Positions 17,465-27,067 of a stretch of DNA of 64,000 nucleotides are shown one piece after another. The notes under the pieces are model-generated. The model saw only the letters and a program-made list of their open reading frames with translations. It was not told the origin of the DNA and did no database searches. Source of the DNA: JAGQVA01 sp033764335 (GTDB lineage Bacteria > Bacteroidota > Bacteroidia > J057); contig JANRJC010000044.1 in the NCBI GenBank assembly GCA_033764335.1, positions 62,001-126,000 of the forward strand. Direction: 5' to 3'. Every line of letters starts with the position of its first letter. Position 1 is the stretch's first letter. A program made the translations under genes and the position numbers.

Positions 17465-18979
17465 TCACCGGAAAGGAGAAAACCCGGTAACTTTCTGCAA
17501 ATCCTGGATTTTTGTGATAATCGCAGGTGTAAGTGCCGAGTCAGGATATTCTCTACTTAACCGAACAAGCGCCTCCTGTTGATCTCTGGCAGCGGGCATT
17601 TTCATTGCTTCCTGCATACGGAAGGCCACATGCACATCCAGAGGATCTATGCTCAGCGTAGTGGTCGCGCTCAACCAACCCTCTTTATCCCGAGATTGAG
17701 AAAGTACTTTTACATTCGTTTTATTAATCCCGGTGAGGATAACCAGTTCGCCGGCTTGAAAAAGTATTGCATTCCGATCCGAAGTGCGTTCCGCTTCGCT
17801 GGTATTAGGGTTAATATTTACAAATCCACGGGTGGCACTAGTAAATGTGGCTAGGCGACCGTCGCGTACAATGGTGCTGAGTTCAACCCATCCCCGCTGG
17901 TTTTTACTTGTAATTACGGGCATATAGTTAAAACCATCGCGTTGTACCGGTTTGGTATTTTCACCTTTTATCTGAACGACCGTTTCTCCAAAGGAAAGGA
18001 ATGCTACCTGGCGACTGAAAGCACCGGGTTCAGCATATACCGGACAAAGGTCGCGGCTGCTTACATATACATACATCTGGGTTCCCTGATTTTCCAGTGC
18101 TTCGACCCATTCATCATTAAGGTAGTAAGGCGTAGCCGTAGGAGCCGGGGCAGGGGCGGCTTCCCGATAGGTGGATTGTTCGGGTATATAGGAATAATCG
18201 CTATAAATTCCTTCGCTAGCACTACGGGCTACACCTTCAAATGGTCTTTCATAAACCATTTCCTGGCGCGCATGTTCCCATTTTACGTAGTTGATGGGGT
18301 CAATTTCATCCAGCGTTCCTACCCAGCCATAAGGTTCGCCGTTTTCAATGCGCGGGCGGGCGAGTTCGTAGGCAGGTTCGTCCACATATTTGCCCTGATA
18401 GACATATCTTTTATCAAACTCCGGAGTAGCGGGATCATCCATTCCTCGTGAACTTTCAGAGCGAGGATTGGGGGTTATTTCTTTTTTGGCCCATAAGTCA
18501 TTATCGTCCATTTCGCCGTATTTGCGGTTTTCGGGATAATATTTAAGATCGTAGGCCAGCGTAGCCAAGGCGGTTTCAAGGCCTTCGGCTTTGTCAAAAA
18601 ATCTTTCCGTAAACTCGGAGTCTTCATAGCCCGCTTTTGTAAGCCAGGAAAAATTCCGGGCGCACAAGTCGTAGTAATAAGTTGCCTGATCGTATGCCTC
18701 CCGGTCGGAGAGCCTTTCTGATCGGAATGCTTCCGCAGATTTAAAGAAGTAATAAACCAGTTCCATTTTAGGAGTAGGAACATCACAACGCCATTTCATG
18801 CGCTCCAGGTAATCCATATCTATAGGATCACCGGATTCGTAGGAGAGGAAATATTCTTGCATTTCACGCTCATACGCCACACAACTTTGGGCATAGATTC
18901 CGGGGAGGAAAAAAGCGGAAACTACCAGCGAAAAAACGCCAGCGGTAAGTTTTGAACTTATGGAAAAAATGGGCTTCAT
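17465..18979 (-). CDS. Secreted protein with SH3-like repeats
   Basis: A 504-residue protein with a signal peptide (cleavage after GIYA, QSCVAY). The N-terminal 240 residues are helical and acidic, with many Tyr and Glu and a tetratricopeptide-like look. A Pro/Ala linker (AAPAPAPTATP) leads into two SH3-like segments: VSSRDLCPVYAEPGAFSRQVAFL, then FGETVVQIKG and RGWVELSTIV, with a second set around LFQAGELVILTG and EGWLSATTTL. Bacterial SH3 domains usually bind cell wall or proteins. Its convergent position beside PBP1A fits a cell-envelope role, but this is only suggestive. Confidence 0.8.
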   Translation of the reverse strand: MKPIFSISSKLTAGVFSLVVSAFFLPGIYAQSCVAYEREMQEYFLSYESGDPIDMDYLERMKWRCDVPTPKMELVYYFFKSAEAFRSERLSDREAYDQATYYYDLCARNFSWLTKAGYEDSEFTERFFDKAEGLETALATLAYDLKYYPENRKYGEMDDNDLWAKKEITPNPRSESSRGMDDPATPEFDKRYVYQGKYVDEPAYELARPRIENGEPYGWVGTLDEIDPINYVKWEHARQEMVYERPFEGVARSASEGIYSDYSYIPEQSTYREAAPAPAPTATPYYLNDEWVEALENQGTQMYVYVSSRDLCPVYAEPGAFSRQVAFLSFGETVVQIKGENTKPVQRDGFNYMPVITSKNQRGWVELSTIVRDGRLATFTSATRGFVNINPNTSEAERTSDRNAILFQAGELVILTGINKTNVKVLSQSRDKEGWLSATTTLSIDPLDVHVAFRMQEAMKMPAARDQQEALVRLSREYPDSALTPAIITKIQDLQKVTGFSPFR

Positions 18980-19133
18980 GATCAGTTGGGTGATGTGCAG
19001 AATTACAGTCTCTGGACTTATTCGAAAATGATATTATTAAACCGGTATAAATATACACCTTTATACGAATTCCGCCACACAATCCAATGATTTTGCGGGA
19101 ATTAAGTTAGATAACGGTGAAAAAACACAAGTT

Positions 19134-19658
19134 TTACTCCACAATTACGATAGCGGCATTGCGAAGATTATAATATTCGGGAAGGGGATCGCCGTTGCGG
19201 AAATAGGAAATTGACTGCCAGAAGTGTTTACACTCATCTACACCCAACAAAAACTCCACACTCAGTGTATCCTGACCATACGTGTCTTTTTTGATGTAAT
19301 AATCAAACCGAAACGTCTGCCCAAATAATAAAATGTTATTTATCTCCTCAGTAGCTGCGTTCACATATCTTTCGGTAAAATAAAACGGCCCGAATTTTCC
19401 ATCTGCATAACCCGGGTTGATCAGTTCGTACTGAGGAACCGGATCTTCGCCGCCCGTTGTATCGAGAAATACCACTACCCCGGAAGGGTTATAGATTGAA
19501 TTTAAATAGTTCTCCCCCGCAACGGTTTTGTATTCCACCGTAAAAAATTCGCCTCCGACATTTTCACTTGTAACACCGTCGCAGGAAGGGGTACAACTCT
19601 GAAACAAATAGCTCGTAATGACCATCAGCCCAATCAGGCCAGCATGAATGATTTTCAT
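19134..19658 (-). CDS. Hypothetical lipoprotein
   Basis: A 174-residue protein from the ATG at 19658 (MKIIHAGLIGLMVITSYLF, lipobox FQSC). The longer frame from 19688 adds ten residues without signal-peptide character and would include the promoter-like element at 19686-19693. The mature part is beta-rich with acidic and aromatic residues (FFTVEYKTV, FRFDYYIKKDT, LSVEFLLGV). No family is recognised. Confidence 0.8.
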   Translation of the reverse strand: MKIIHAGLIGLMVITSYLFQSCTPSCDGVTSENVGGEFFTVEYKTVAGENYLNSIYNPSGVVVFLDTTGGEDPVPQYELINPGYADGKFGPFYFTERYVNAATEEINNILLFGQTFRFDYYIKKDTYGQDTLSVEFLLGVDECKHFWQSISYFRNGDPLPEYYNLRNAAIVIVE

Positions 19659-19685
19659 AAATTGCAGGTTATTTTTAGCGAAAAA

Positions 19686-19693
19686 CAAAGATA
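19686..19693 (-). promoter_or_regulatory. -7 element for the lipoprotein at 19658
   Basis: The minus strand reads TATCTTTG, an exact TAnnTTTG match, 28 bases before the chosen start. No -33 TTG is seen at the right distance, so confidence is limited. Confidence 0.45.
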
Positions 19694-19720
19694 CACATAT
19701 TACAAAAAATTCGTGCTTAT

Positions 19721-19728
19721 TAATTTTG
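19721..19728 (+). promoter_or_regulatory. -7 element for the M16 peptidase gene
   Basis: TAATTTTG matches TAnnTTTG and lies about 30 bases before the ATG at 19759. A second, shorter candidate (TTATTTTG, 19736-19743) lies nearer the start. No good -33 TTG precedes either. Confidence 0.4.
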
Positions 19729-19758
19729 TAAACACTTATTTTGCAGGTGAAATTAACA

Positions 19759-20988
19759 ATGGATACTCATATTTTTGAACTTCCCAACGGCCTCCGTATT
19801 GTATATAAATTTGTTCCTTATACAAGGGCCGTTCATTGTGGATTTGTGATCAATTCCGGCAGCCGCGACGACGGTGCCGGGGAAATTGGCATGGCCCATT
19901 TTATTGAACACATGATCTTCAAAGGTACGACCAAAAGGAAAACGTTCCATATCCTCAATTATTTGGAATCTGTCGGCGGCGACGTAAATGCCTATACAAC
20001 CAAAGAAAAGACCTGCCTGTATGCTTCTATGGTTGCCGAATATTTTGAACGTGCAACGGAACTTCTTACCGACATCACCTTCCATTCTACTTTTCCGGAA
20101 AAAGAAATCGTCAAAGAAAAACAGATTATCGCCGAGGAAATAGACATGTACCGAAATGCTCCTGACGAAGCAATATTTGAAGATTTTGACGAATTGATTT
20201 TTCCCCAACATAGCCTCGGTCATCCCATTCTGGGAACCAAAGACAGTATCAATTCTTTTACACAACAAGGCGTAATCCGCCATTTGGGGAAATCTTTTAT
20301 TTCCGGCCAGGTGGTATTCAGCATTGTGGGGAATGTCTCGCTTCAGGAAGTCAAAAGAGTAACCGATAAATACCTGCGCCCGCTAATTCTTCCTGCAGGC
20401 TCTCTTTTTCGCACACAGCCTATTCTCCCACAGGGAGGAAATCAGGAAGTGCCTATCGTCACGGATCAGGCGCATGAAATCATCGGAGGAAGGGCTTACG
20501 CTTTCAATAAAGGACTTTATTTTCCTTTCCTGATTCTCAACAATCTGCTTGGAGGCCCGGCCATGAACTCCCGGCTCAACCTCAATATCCGGGAAAAACA
20601 CGGATTGACTTACAGCATAAGTTCCTTTTATTCGCCTTATCTCGACAGTGGTATGTGGGGTATCTATTACGCTTGTGAAACGGGAAACCTCAACCGTATC
20701 CGTAAACTCGTCCACCAAGAGCTTAAATCCCTCTGCGAATTGCCCCTCGGCGCAATCCGCCTGAGCCAGGCAAAAAAACAACTTATCGGCCAGATGACCC
20801 TCGGGTACGAAAATCTGCTCAACCAAATGCTCGGCCAGGCCAAAGATTTGCTTGATTTCGGAGAGGTATCAACCTTTACCCAGTATATCGCCGACATCGA
20901 AGCCGTAACTGCACGAAATCTTCAACAGGCCGCAGAAGAAATGTTTCGCGAAAGTACTCTCTCCACCATTACTTATAAAACCGCATAA
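19759..20988 (+). CDS. M16-family zinc peptidase (processing-peptidase type)
   Basis: A 409-residue protein from the ATG at 19759; a TTG at 19741 would add six residues. The inverted zinc motif HFIEH is at residues 47-51 with a third ligand Glu in IIAEEIDMYRN, matching the HxxEH-N76-E pattern of M16 peptidases such as insulysin-like and mitochondrial-processing-type enzymes. The second, non-catalytic half follows (AFNKGLYFPFLILNNLLGG, then REKHGLTYSISSFYSPY). No signal peptide is present, so it is probably cytoplasmic and degrades or processes peptides. It is followed by sbcD 16 bases downstream. Confidence 0.94.
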   Translation: MDTHIFELPNGLRIVYKFVPYTRAVHCGFVINSGSRDDGAGEIGMAHFIEHMIFKGTTKRKTFHILNYLESVGGDVNAYTTKEKTCLYASMVAEYFERATELLTDITFHSTFPEKEIVKEKQIIAEEIDMYRNAPDEAIFEDFDELIFPQHSLGHPILGTKDSINSFTQQGVIRHLGKSFISGQVVFSIVGNVSLQEVKRVTDKYLRPLILPAGSLFRTQPILPQGGNQEVPIVTDQAHEIIGGRAYAFNKGLYFPFLILNNLLGGPAMNSRLNLNIREKHGLTYSISSFYSPYLDSGMWGIYYACETGNLNRIRKLVHQELKSLCELPLGAIRLSQAKKQLIGQMTLGYENLLNQMLGQAKDLLDFGEVSTFTQYIADIEAVTARNLQQAAEEMFRESTLSTITYKTA

Positions 20989-21004
20989 TTGTTTATCTTC
21001 GGCT

Positions 21005-22225
21005 ATGAAAATCCTTCATACTGCCGACTGGCATTTAGGCAAAAAACTCGACCATTTTTCCCGGCTGGAAGAACAGCGAGCTGTATTGGATGAAATCTGT
21101 GAAATCGCAGATCGCGAACAAGTGGACGCGGTGATTGTAGCCGGTGATTTATTTGATCAGATCAATCCTTCGGTTGAAGCAATTGATCTTCTGTACAAAT
21201 CTCTGAAAAAACTCGCCAAAAACGGGCACAGGCCGGTAGTCGGTATCGCAGGGAATCACGACTCCCCCGACCGAATCGAAGCTCCGGTGCCGCTCGCCCG
21301 CGAATGCGGAATCGTTCTAACCGGTTATCCCAATAGTCATCCCACTCCATTTTCCCTTGATTCGGGTCTTTCTATTACCCAAGCGGATGAAGGATTTGTT
21401 GAATTGAAAATTCCCGGTATAAACTTCCCGCTTCGCCTGATTCTAACTCCTTACGCAAATGAAATCCGGCTGAAAAAATTTCTGGGAACAGAAAACCCCG
21501 AAACCGAACTTCGCACCGTTTTACAACAAACCTGGCGCAACCTGGCCGATAAATATTGCGATCCTTTGGGGGTGAATATACTCATGGCTCATCTTTTCCT
21601 TATCAATAAATCTGGCGAAAAACCCGAAGAACCCGAAGACGAAAAACCCATACTCACCGTGGGTGGGGCACAGGAAATTTTTACCGAAAACCTGCCTCCG
21701 CAAGTCCAGTACGTTGCGCTGGGACACCTTCACCGGCCTCAGGTGATTGAACATACCGCTTGCCCTGTAGTTTATTCCGGCAGTCCCTTGGCATATAGTA
21801 TGAGCGAAGCCGGACAGGAAAAATTTGTTTTTATTCTTGAAGCGGAACCTCAAAAACCTATATCCTGGGTCAAAATTCCTCTCATCTCCGGGAAAAAACT
21901 TCATCGAAAAACCTTCGATTCCATACAGGAAACGATCCACTGGCTTCAGGAAAACCCGAACACGCTGGTAGAGTTGACTTTTGTTTCCGATCAGTTTATG
22001 ACTGCGGAGGAAAGAAAGTTAATTATGGAGGCACACGAGGGAATTATTACGCTTATTCCTCGGATCAATAACCCCGACTCCTTGCAGTTCCAAACACTAG
22101 ACATAGACCTTTCGCGAGACATAAGTGAGCTTTTTACCGACTATTTTCGTTACAAACAAGGCCAGGAACCCAACGACCGCATCATGAATTTGCTCAAAGA
22201 AGTACTCGCCGAAGACGAAGAATGA
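21005..22225 (+). CDS. sbcD: Exonuclease SbcD (Mre11-like subunit of SbcCD)
   Basis: A 406-residue metallophosphoesterase. The phosphodiesterase motifs are all present: DWH at 8-10, GDLFD at 47-51, GNHDSPDR near 83, and GHLH in ALGHLHRPQV. The SbcD C-terminal cap domain follows. With the SMC-like ATPase SbcC it removes DNA hairpins and double-strand-break ends. No sbcC is in the window; the SMC protein at 54-57.5 kb is of another type (no CxxC zinc hook). The gene has only a 16-base gap from the M16 peptidase gene and could be cotranscribed. Confidence 0.94.
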   Translation: MKILHTADWHLGKKLDHFSRLEEQRAVLDEICEIADREQVDAVIVAGDLFDQINPSVEAIDLLYKSLKKLAKNGHRPVVGIAGNHDSPDRIEAPVPLARECGIVLTGYPNSHPTPFSLDSGLSITQADEGFVELKIPGINFPLRLILTPYANEIRLKKFLGTENPETELRTVLQQTWRNLADKYCDPLGVNILMAHLFLINKSGEKPEEPEDEKPILTVGGAQEIFTENLPPQVQYVALGHLHRPQVIEHTACPVVYSGSPLAYSMSEAGQEKFVFILEAEPQKPISWVKIPLISGKKLHRKTFDSIQETIHWLQENPNTLVELTFVSDQFMTAEERKLIMEAHEGIITLIPRINNPDSLQFQTLDIDLSRDISELFTDYFRYKQGQEPNDRIMNLLKEVLAEDEE

Positions 22226-22278
22226 TTTTTTAGCAACTTCTCCCAAAACTCAAATCTGTTTTCCCACTAATTTCAGGT

Positions 22279-24684
22279 ATGATTCGAAACTACCTGACCA
22301 CCGCATTGAGAAATCTCCGGCGTACACCCTTATATACCGGAATTAATATCCTCGGACTCGCCGTAGGCATTACCTGCTTTGTGCTCATTGTCTTGTTTGT
22401 CCGGGACGAATGGAGTTACGACCGCTATCACTCCAAAGCCGATCGCATTTACCGATTGGTGGGGAAAATAGACCTGGAAGGCCAGGGGGAGGAGTCCAGC
22501 AGTAATCCTTTTCCCGTAGCAACTACCCTGATGAATGATTATCCGGAACTAATTGAACATGCCGTCCGGTTTTTTGACTTTCAGGTAGAAAAAAGAACCC
22601 TTCGCGTAGAGGAAGTCAAGTTTTCCGAGCCGGATATATTTTTTGCCGACTCAAATGTGTTTCAGGTATTTGACTTCCCCCTGTTAAAAGGAAATAAAAA
22701 TACTGCGCTCAAAGGGCCGAATCTCATTGTCATTAGTGAAGAAATGGCAAAAAGATATTTTGGGGATGAAGATCCGGTTGGAAAACAAATGGTCTATGAA
22801 GGCCAAACTAATCTTCAAGTGACAGGCATTTTGGGAGAAATACCCCCTCAATCGCATTTTAAGTTTCAGGCGCTTATTTCCTTTCCTACACTCCGGCCTT
22901 TTATCGGACAGACTCTGGAGCAAAACTGGGTATGGAATCCCAACTGGACGTATCTTCTGCTCAAAAAAGGCGTAACTCCGGGAGAATTAGAGACTCAGTT
23001 TCCGGCATTTATCCAAAAGTATTACCCCGACTTTATCAAACCGCAGATTACCCATTATTTGCAGCCACTTACCGACATTCACCTAAAATCTCACCTCGAC
23101 TACGAAATCGAGCCCAATAGCAGCGAAACTAATATTTACATTTTCCTCGCCATTGGCATTTTTATTTTGATTATTGCCTGTATCAATTTTATGAATCTCG
23201 CTACCGCTCGTTCTGCCGGAAGAGCTCGGGAAGTGGGGATGCGAAAAGTGTTGGGAGCCTATCGGGGTCAGGTGATCGGTCAGTTTTTGGGAGAATCGTT
23301 GGTTATGAGCTTTTTTGCGGTGATTTTAGCGCTCTTTCTGATTAGCATTTTTCTTCCTTTTTTTAATGATTTATCCGGAAAAACCCTTACCCAAAATCAA
23401 TTGCTCGAACCCTCGTTTTTGCTGGCGTTGGTGGGTTTGGGAGGAATCGTAGGTTTTATTTCCGGCTTGTATCCCGCCTTTTATCTTTCTTCTTTTTTGC
23501 CGGTAAAAGTGCTGAAAGGAAAACTAAAATCTCAGCCGGGCGATCGCCTTATAAGGAAGGGGCTGGTAGTTACGCAATTTGCGATTTCACTGGCTTTGAT
23601 TATCAGCACGATGATTATTTACCGACAGTTTCAATTTATGCAGACTGCCGCCACGGGATTTACGAAAGACCAGATCGTAGTGATCCCGACAAAACCCGTG
23701 ATTGTACCGAAAATAGAAGTATTCAGGGAAAATCTACTGCGAAACGCGAAAATACAGAATTTGACCACGATGAATGAAATCATCGGCATTCATCACAATG
23801 TCCACGAGTACAATTACGAAGGCATGGAACCGGGGCGGTGGATTTATTTCCCCAGCCTTATTGTGGATGAATACTTTGCCCCCACCTTCGATCTGGAATT
23901 TGTAGCCGGCAGAAATTTTTCCAAAGATCATCCCACCGACGATACCCTGGCCATCATTGTAAATGAAACCATGGTAAAAGAACGTGGATGGGGCACGCCG
24001 GAAGAAGCCCTGGGACAGCAACTATATACCCCCCGGGGGCGTGAGCGTGTAACCGGAGTAGTAAAAGACTTTCACTTTGTCTCTCTCCGGGACAAAATCC
24101 GTCCCTTTGTACTGGATATTACCACCGGAGGTGCCCGATCTTTTTTCACTAAAAATATCGCCGTTCGTATTAGCCCGGGAGAAACCGACAAAACCCTGGC
24201 CTATATCGAAGAACAGTGGGACATACTTGCGCCCGAACACCCTTTTGAATACACTTTCCTCGACAGCCAGATTAACGACCTTTACAAAGACGAAGGCAAA
24301 CTCGCCGATCTGGTGCAGTATTTTTCGGTTCTGGCCATATTCATCGCCTGTCTGGGTTTGTTTGCCCTCGCATCTTTTACCGCAGAGCAGCGTACCAAAG
24401 AGATAGGCATACGCAAAGTGTTGGGATCATCGGTATATCAGATTGTGGGATTGCTGGCAAAAGACTTCATATTGCTGGTGGTGATCGCCAATTTGATTGC
24501 GTGGCCGGTAGCAGCCGGGTTTATGAATAACTGGCTCAACGGCTTTGCCTACCGAACAGATATGAGTGTGGGGTTATTTGCTATTGCTGGTATCGGCGTG
24601 ACCGGCATTGCCTTCCTCACTATTTTGTTTCAATCTTTGAAAGCCGGCAGAGCCGACCCCATCCGGGCATTACGCGAGGATTGA
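22279..24684 (+). CDS. ABC transporter permease, FtsX/MacB type, full-length two-unit form
   Basis: An 801-residue membrane protein beginning MIRNYLTTALRNLRRTPLY, the usual start of Bacteroidota FtsX-like permeases. It has two MacB periplasmic-core segments (about 50-240 and 460-640) and two FtsX domains with transmembrane helices, including IFLAIGIFILIIACINFMNLATARS with REVGMRKVLGA and the second copy KEIGIRKVLGSS. Such permeases, with a separate ATPase, export lipoproteins, peptides or antibiotics. No ATPase gene adjoins; the ATPase at the left edge of the window is 22 kb away. The 53-base gap from sbcD makes cotranscription possible but uncertain. Confidence 0.92.
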   Translation: MIRNYLTTALRNLRRTPLYTGINILGLAVGITCFVLIVLFVRDEWSYDRYHSKADRIYRLVGKIDLEGQGEESSSNPFPVATTLMNDYPELIEHAVRFFDFQVEKRTLRVEEVKFSEPDIFFADSNVFQVFDFPLLKGNKNTALKGPNLIVISEEMAKRYFGDEDPVGKQMVYEGQTNLQVTGILGEIPPQSHFKFQALISFPTLRPFIGQTLEQNWVWNPNWTYLLLKKGVTPGELETQFPAFIQKYYPDFIKPQITHYLQPLTDIHLKSHLDYEIEPNSSETNIYIFLAIGIFILIIACINFMNLATARSAGRAREVGMRKVLGAYRGQVIGQFLGESLVMSFFAVILALFLISIFLPFFNDLSGKTLTQNQLLEPSFLLALVGLGGIVGFISGLYPAFYLSSFLPVKVLKGKLKSQPGDRLIRKGLVVTQFAISLALIISTMIIYRQFQFMQTAATGFTKDQIVVIPTKPVIVPKIEVFRENLLRNAKIQNLTTMNEIIGIHHNVHEYNYEGMEPGRWIYFPSLIVDEYFAPTFDLEFVAGRNFSKDHPTDDTLAIIVNETMVKERGWGTPEEALGQQLYTPRGRERVTGVVKDFHFVSLRDKIRPFVLDITTGGARSFFTKNIAVRISPGETDKTLAYIEEQWDILAPEHPFEYTFLDSQINDLYKDEGKLADLVQYFSVLAIFIACLGLFALASFTAEQRTKEIGIRKVLGSSVYQIVGLLAKDFILLVVIANLIAWPVAAGFMNNWLNGFAYRTDMSVGLFAIAGIGVTGIAFLTILFQSLKAGRADPIRALRED

Positions 24685-24726
24685 GTTGGGAAATCGAAGA
24701 TAACTTTGTGTTGAGTAGTAAAACAA

Positions 24727-24755
24727 AAAAGCCGTCCCTTAAAGAGCCGGCTTTT
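24727..24755. terminator. Bidirectional terminator between permease and phosphofructokinase genes
   Basis: AAAAGCCG (24727-24734) pairs with CGGCTTTT (24748-24755) around a 13-base loop. The + strand continues with a U-rich tail (CTATTTTAT) and the minus strand ends in CTTTTTTG, so the hairpin can serve both convergent genes. Confidence 0.75.
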
Positions 24756-24778
24756 CTATTTTATAAAATCCTTAATAC

Positions 24779-26029
24779 TTAAACTGCACTTGGGCGCAGG
24801 GTTTTGGGGTTGTACTCCCAGTTCAGGATTTTGTAGAAGTCAAAATCTTCGGGACGTGCCACGATACTTTTCGCTTTTTCGTAATCGGCGGGAGTCAGAC
24901 AGTGAAGGTCGGCAAATACCATTTCAGCCAGTTCGGACTCAATGTCCACGAGTCGTGGCGGGATTTTTCCATTTTTATCTTCAATGTCCGCCAAAAATAC
25001 CGGCAGAATATCCGCTTTTGCGCTTGTAGAAACAATACAGCCGCTGATACCTTCCTGGAAGAGTTTTCGTACACCCATACCCAACAGCGTACACAGTGTA
25101 AGATCATACGCTACCGGACGGCTGCAGCGGAGTTCGTAACCCATTTCCACCGGGCGGCTTTTGATGTCAATGTCAAGTTTTTTGAGTTTACGCTGAACGA
25201 GGATATTAAAAATGTGCGCCTTGCTCACATTTCCGAGTTCGGGGTGACCGTGTTCATCATAAGTAAACTGAATGCCGCAGTTATTCACCTCTTCATCAGA
25301 TAGGAAGTGAAAAACGCCCTCGCTGACAATGGCTACCCCATAAATAACCCCGTCAATGGTGCGTTTGATCATGGAAGAAATGATGAGGTCCACGATTTTG
25401 TCGAAAGTGATTTCAGTTTTGTTAAACATTTCCGGGATGATGATCATCGGGAAATGACAACTCATACCAATTTCAAACGCGAGGTGGCCTGCGGAGCGCC
25501 CCATGGATGAAACTACAAACCAGTTACCACTTGTACGAGCATCTTCATAGACGATATTCCCAATTTCCACCCCGGCATCTTTGGCAGAGTTGAAACCAAA
25601 AGTGGGCGTATTTCCCGGAAGAGGGAGATCGTTATCAATGGTTTTGGGAACGTGGATATTTTTAATTTCCACATTCTGAGCGCGGAGCCATTTGGCGAGG
25701 CGATTGGCGGTGGAAGCCGTGTCATCGCCGCCGATTGTGACGAGGAGTTTTACATTATTCTGAACAAAAAAATCAGAAGAAAATTCGTGATCTTTTGGTT
25801 TGTAACGACTCATTCGCAGCGAAGAGCCACCACGGGTAAAAATCCGGTCGGCATAGCTGAAATCAATGTTTAAGGTTTCCGCCTGACCATTAAAAAGATT
25901 TTTATAACCATCGTGAATCCCGATGACGCGGTAGCCGTCTTTCAGGAATACTTTTGAGATTGTGCTGATTACGGTGTTGATACCGGGAGCAGGACCACCG
26001 GCGCATAGAATGGCAATTGAATTCTGCAT
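24779..26029 (-). CDS. 6-phosphofructokinase, probably pyrophosphate-dependent
   Basis: A 416-residue PfkA-superfamily enzyme for fructose 6-phosphate phosphorylation in glycolysis. GGPAPGIN near residue 11 and FNSAKDAG, GRSAGHLA and EMGYELRC-like sites (VEMGYELRCSRP) mark the family. The diagnostic positions favour PPi over ATP: GGDDT at 100-104 has Asp where ATP-dependent enzymes have Gly, and PKTIDND at 128-134 has Lys where they have Gly. PPi enzymes are reversible. The length exceeds the 320 residues of short bacterial ATP-PFK and fits the longer PPi-type group. No signal or promoter was clearly identified. Confidence 0.93.
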   Translation of the reverse strand: MQNSIAILCAGGPAPGINTVISTISKVFLKDGYRVIGIHDGYKNLFNGQAETLNIDFSYADRIFTRGGSSLRMSRYKPKDHEFSSDFFVQNNVKLLVTIGGDDTASTANRLAKWLRAQNVEIKNIHVPKTIDNDLPLPGNTPTFGFNSAKDAGVEIGNIVYEDARTSGNWFVVSSMGRSAGHLAFEIGMSCHFPMIIIPEMFNKTEITFDKIVDLIISSMIKRTIDGVIYGVAIVSEGVFHFLSDEEVNNCGIQFTYDEHGHPELGNVSKAHIFNILVQRKLKKLDIDIKSRPVEMGYELRCSRPVAYDLTLCTLLGMGVRKLFQEGISGCIVSTSAKADILPVFLADIEDKNGKIPPRLVDIESELAEMVFADLHCLTPADYEKAKSIVARPEDFDFYKILNWEYNPKTLRPSAV

Positions 26030-26180
26030 AAACTTATTATCAAGTTGATTTCAGGGGACAAATATCCTGATAAAGATCAACTAAAACAAAGCCTGTGCGT
26101 GAAAGAATGATAATTAGCGGAATCGAAAACGATTAAGTTTTCAAAAAGAAGGGATAATTTTTATTAATACATCCGGAGAT

Positions 26181-26900
26181 TCAGTTTTTTATGACCTCCA
26201 CAAGTTCAAGATCAAATATAAGCACCGAATTAGGGGGGATCGGATCGCGCAGTTCTTTTCCATAACCCAGTTGGGAAGGAATGACGAGTTCCCAATGGTC
26301 GCCGGGTTTCATCATAAGAAGTGCTTCCTGCCATCCAAGGATGACTTTATTTACCTCAAAGGTACGAGGTTCGCTGGTGCCATTTTTTTCGGTGGTGTCG
26401 AAGACATTTCCATCAATAGTTTTGCCTGTAAACCGTGTTTTCACCCGGTCATCCGGGTCGGGCGACTCTCCTTTACCGCTTTTTAAGACTTTATACTGAA
26501 GGCCGCTGGGCAATTCGGTGAATCCGGGTTTGGAACGGTTTTCTTCCAGATACTTCATTCCCAGTATTTCATTGGTAGCCGCCTCCTGTTGGATGCGCTG
26601 TGCTTGTTGATTGGCGAGTTCCTGTTGAAAATCCAACATCAGTCGTTGAGCATCTGCTTCAGAAATCAGCAGTTCCGCCTGAGTACTTGCATCCTCAAAC
26701 CCACGGGAAATCATTTCCGCATTCAATTTTACACCTACTGACTGGTATGCGAGATTATTTCCTACGATATAGGAAACACTATCTATTTTATTTTGAAGTT
26801 TCTGGCTTTCGCTTCCTGCATTTGAATTTTGCTGTGTACACGAATACCCGAATGCTGATAACAGCATACAGCTAAATAGTTGAAATTTATGTACCTTCAT
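26181..26900 (-). CDS. FKBP-type peptidyl-prolyl isomerase lipoprotein
   Basis: A 239-residue protein from the ATG at 26900 (MKVHKFQLFSCMLLSAF, lipobox FGYSC). The frame from 26999 extends it by 33 residues without signal character and is rejected. An N-terminal helical FKBP_N-like dimerisation domain contains the familiar DSVSYIVGNNLAYQS. The C-terminal FKBP domain has GLQYKVLKSGKG, FDTTEKNG, VILGWQEALLMMKPGDHWEL and VIPSQLGYGKELRDPIPPNSVL. It probably assists folding of periplasmic or outer-membrane proteins. The divergent gene at 27068 shares the 167-base intergenic region. Confidence 0.94.
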   Translation of the reverse strand: MKVHKFQLFSCMLLSAFGYSCTQQNSNAGSESQKLQNKIDSVSYIVGNNLAYQSVGVKLNAEMISRGFEDASTQAELLISEADAQRLMLDFQQELANQQAQRIQQEAATNEILGMKYLEENRSKPGFTELPSGLQYKVLKSGKGESPDPDDRVKTRFTGKTIDGNVFDTTEKNGTSEPRTFEVNKVILGWQEALLMMKPGDHWELVIPSQLGYGKELRDPIPPNSVLIFDLELVEVIKN

Positions 26901-27067
26901 GCTTCCAGGAAAATTTTCTATCGAATGAACAGCGGCTAAATTAGTAGAAAGATTTGAGTTTAGCTTAATGACTGTGCAAATTTTAGCAAGGAGAGACATT
27001 TGGGCAATAAAATCTTAACTGCTAAATTTATCCAGTTCTATTTTGTATATCAGTATCTGTAAAACTT

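Noticed and set aside
19753..20283. 176-residue open frame opposite the M16 peptidase
   Set aside because: Antisense shadow of the conserved zinc domain.
26901..26999. Longer FKBP form from 26999
   Set aside because: The lipoprotein signal sequence starts at the ATG at 26900; the extra 33 residues would bury it.
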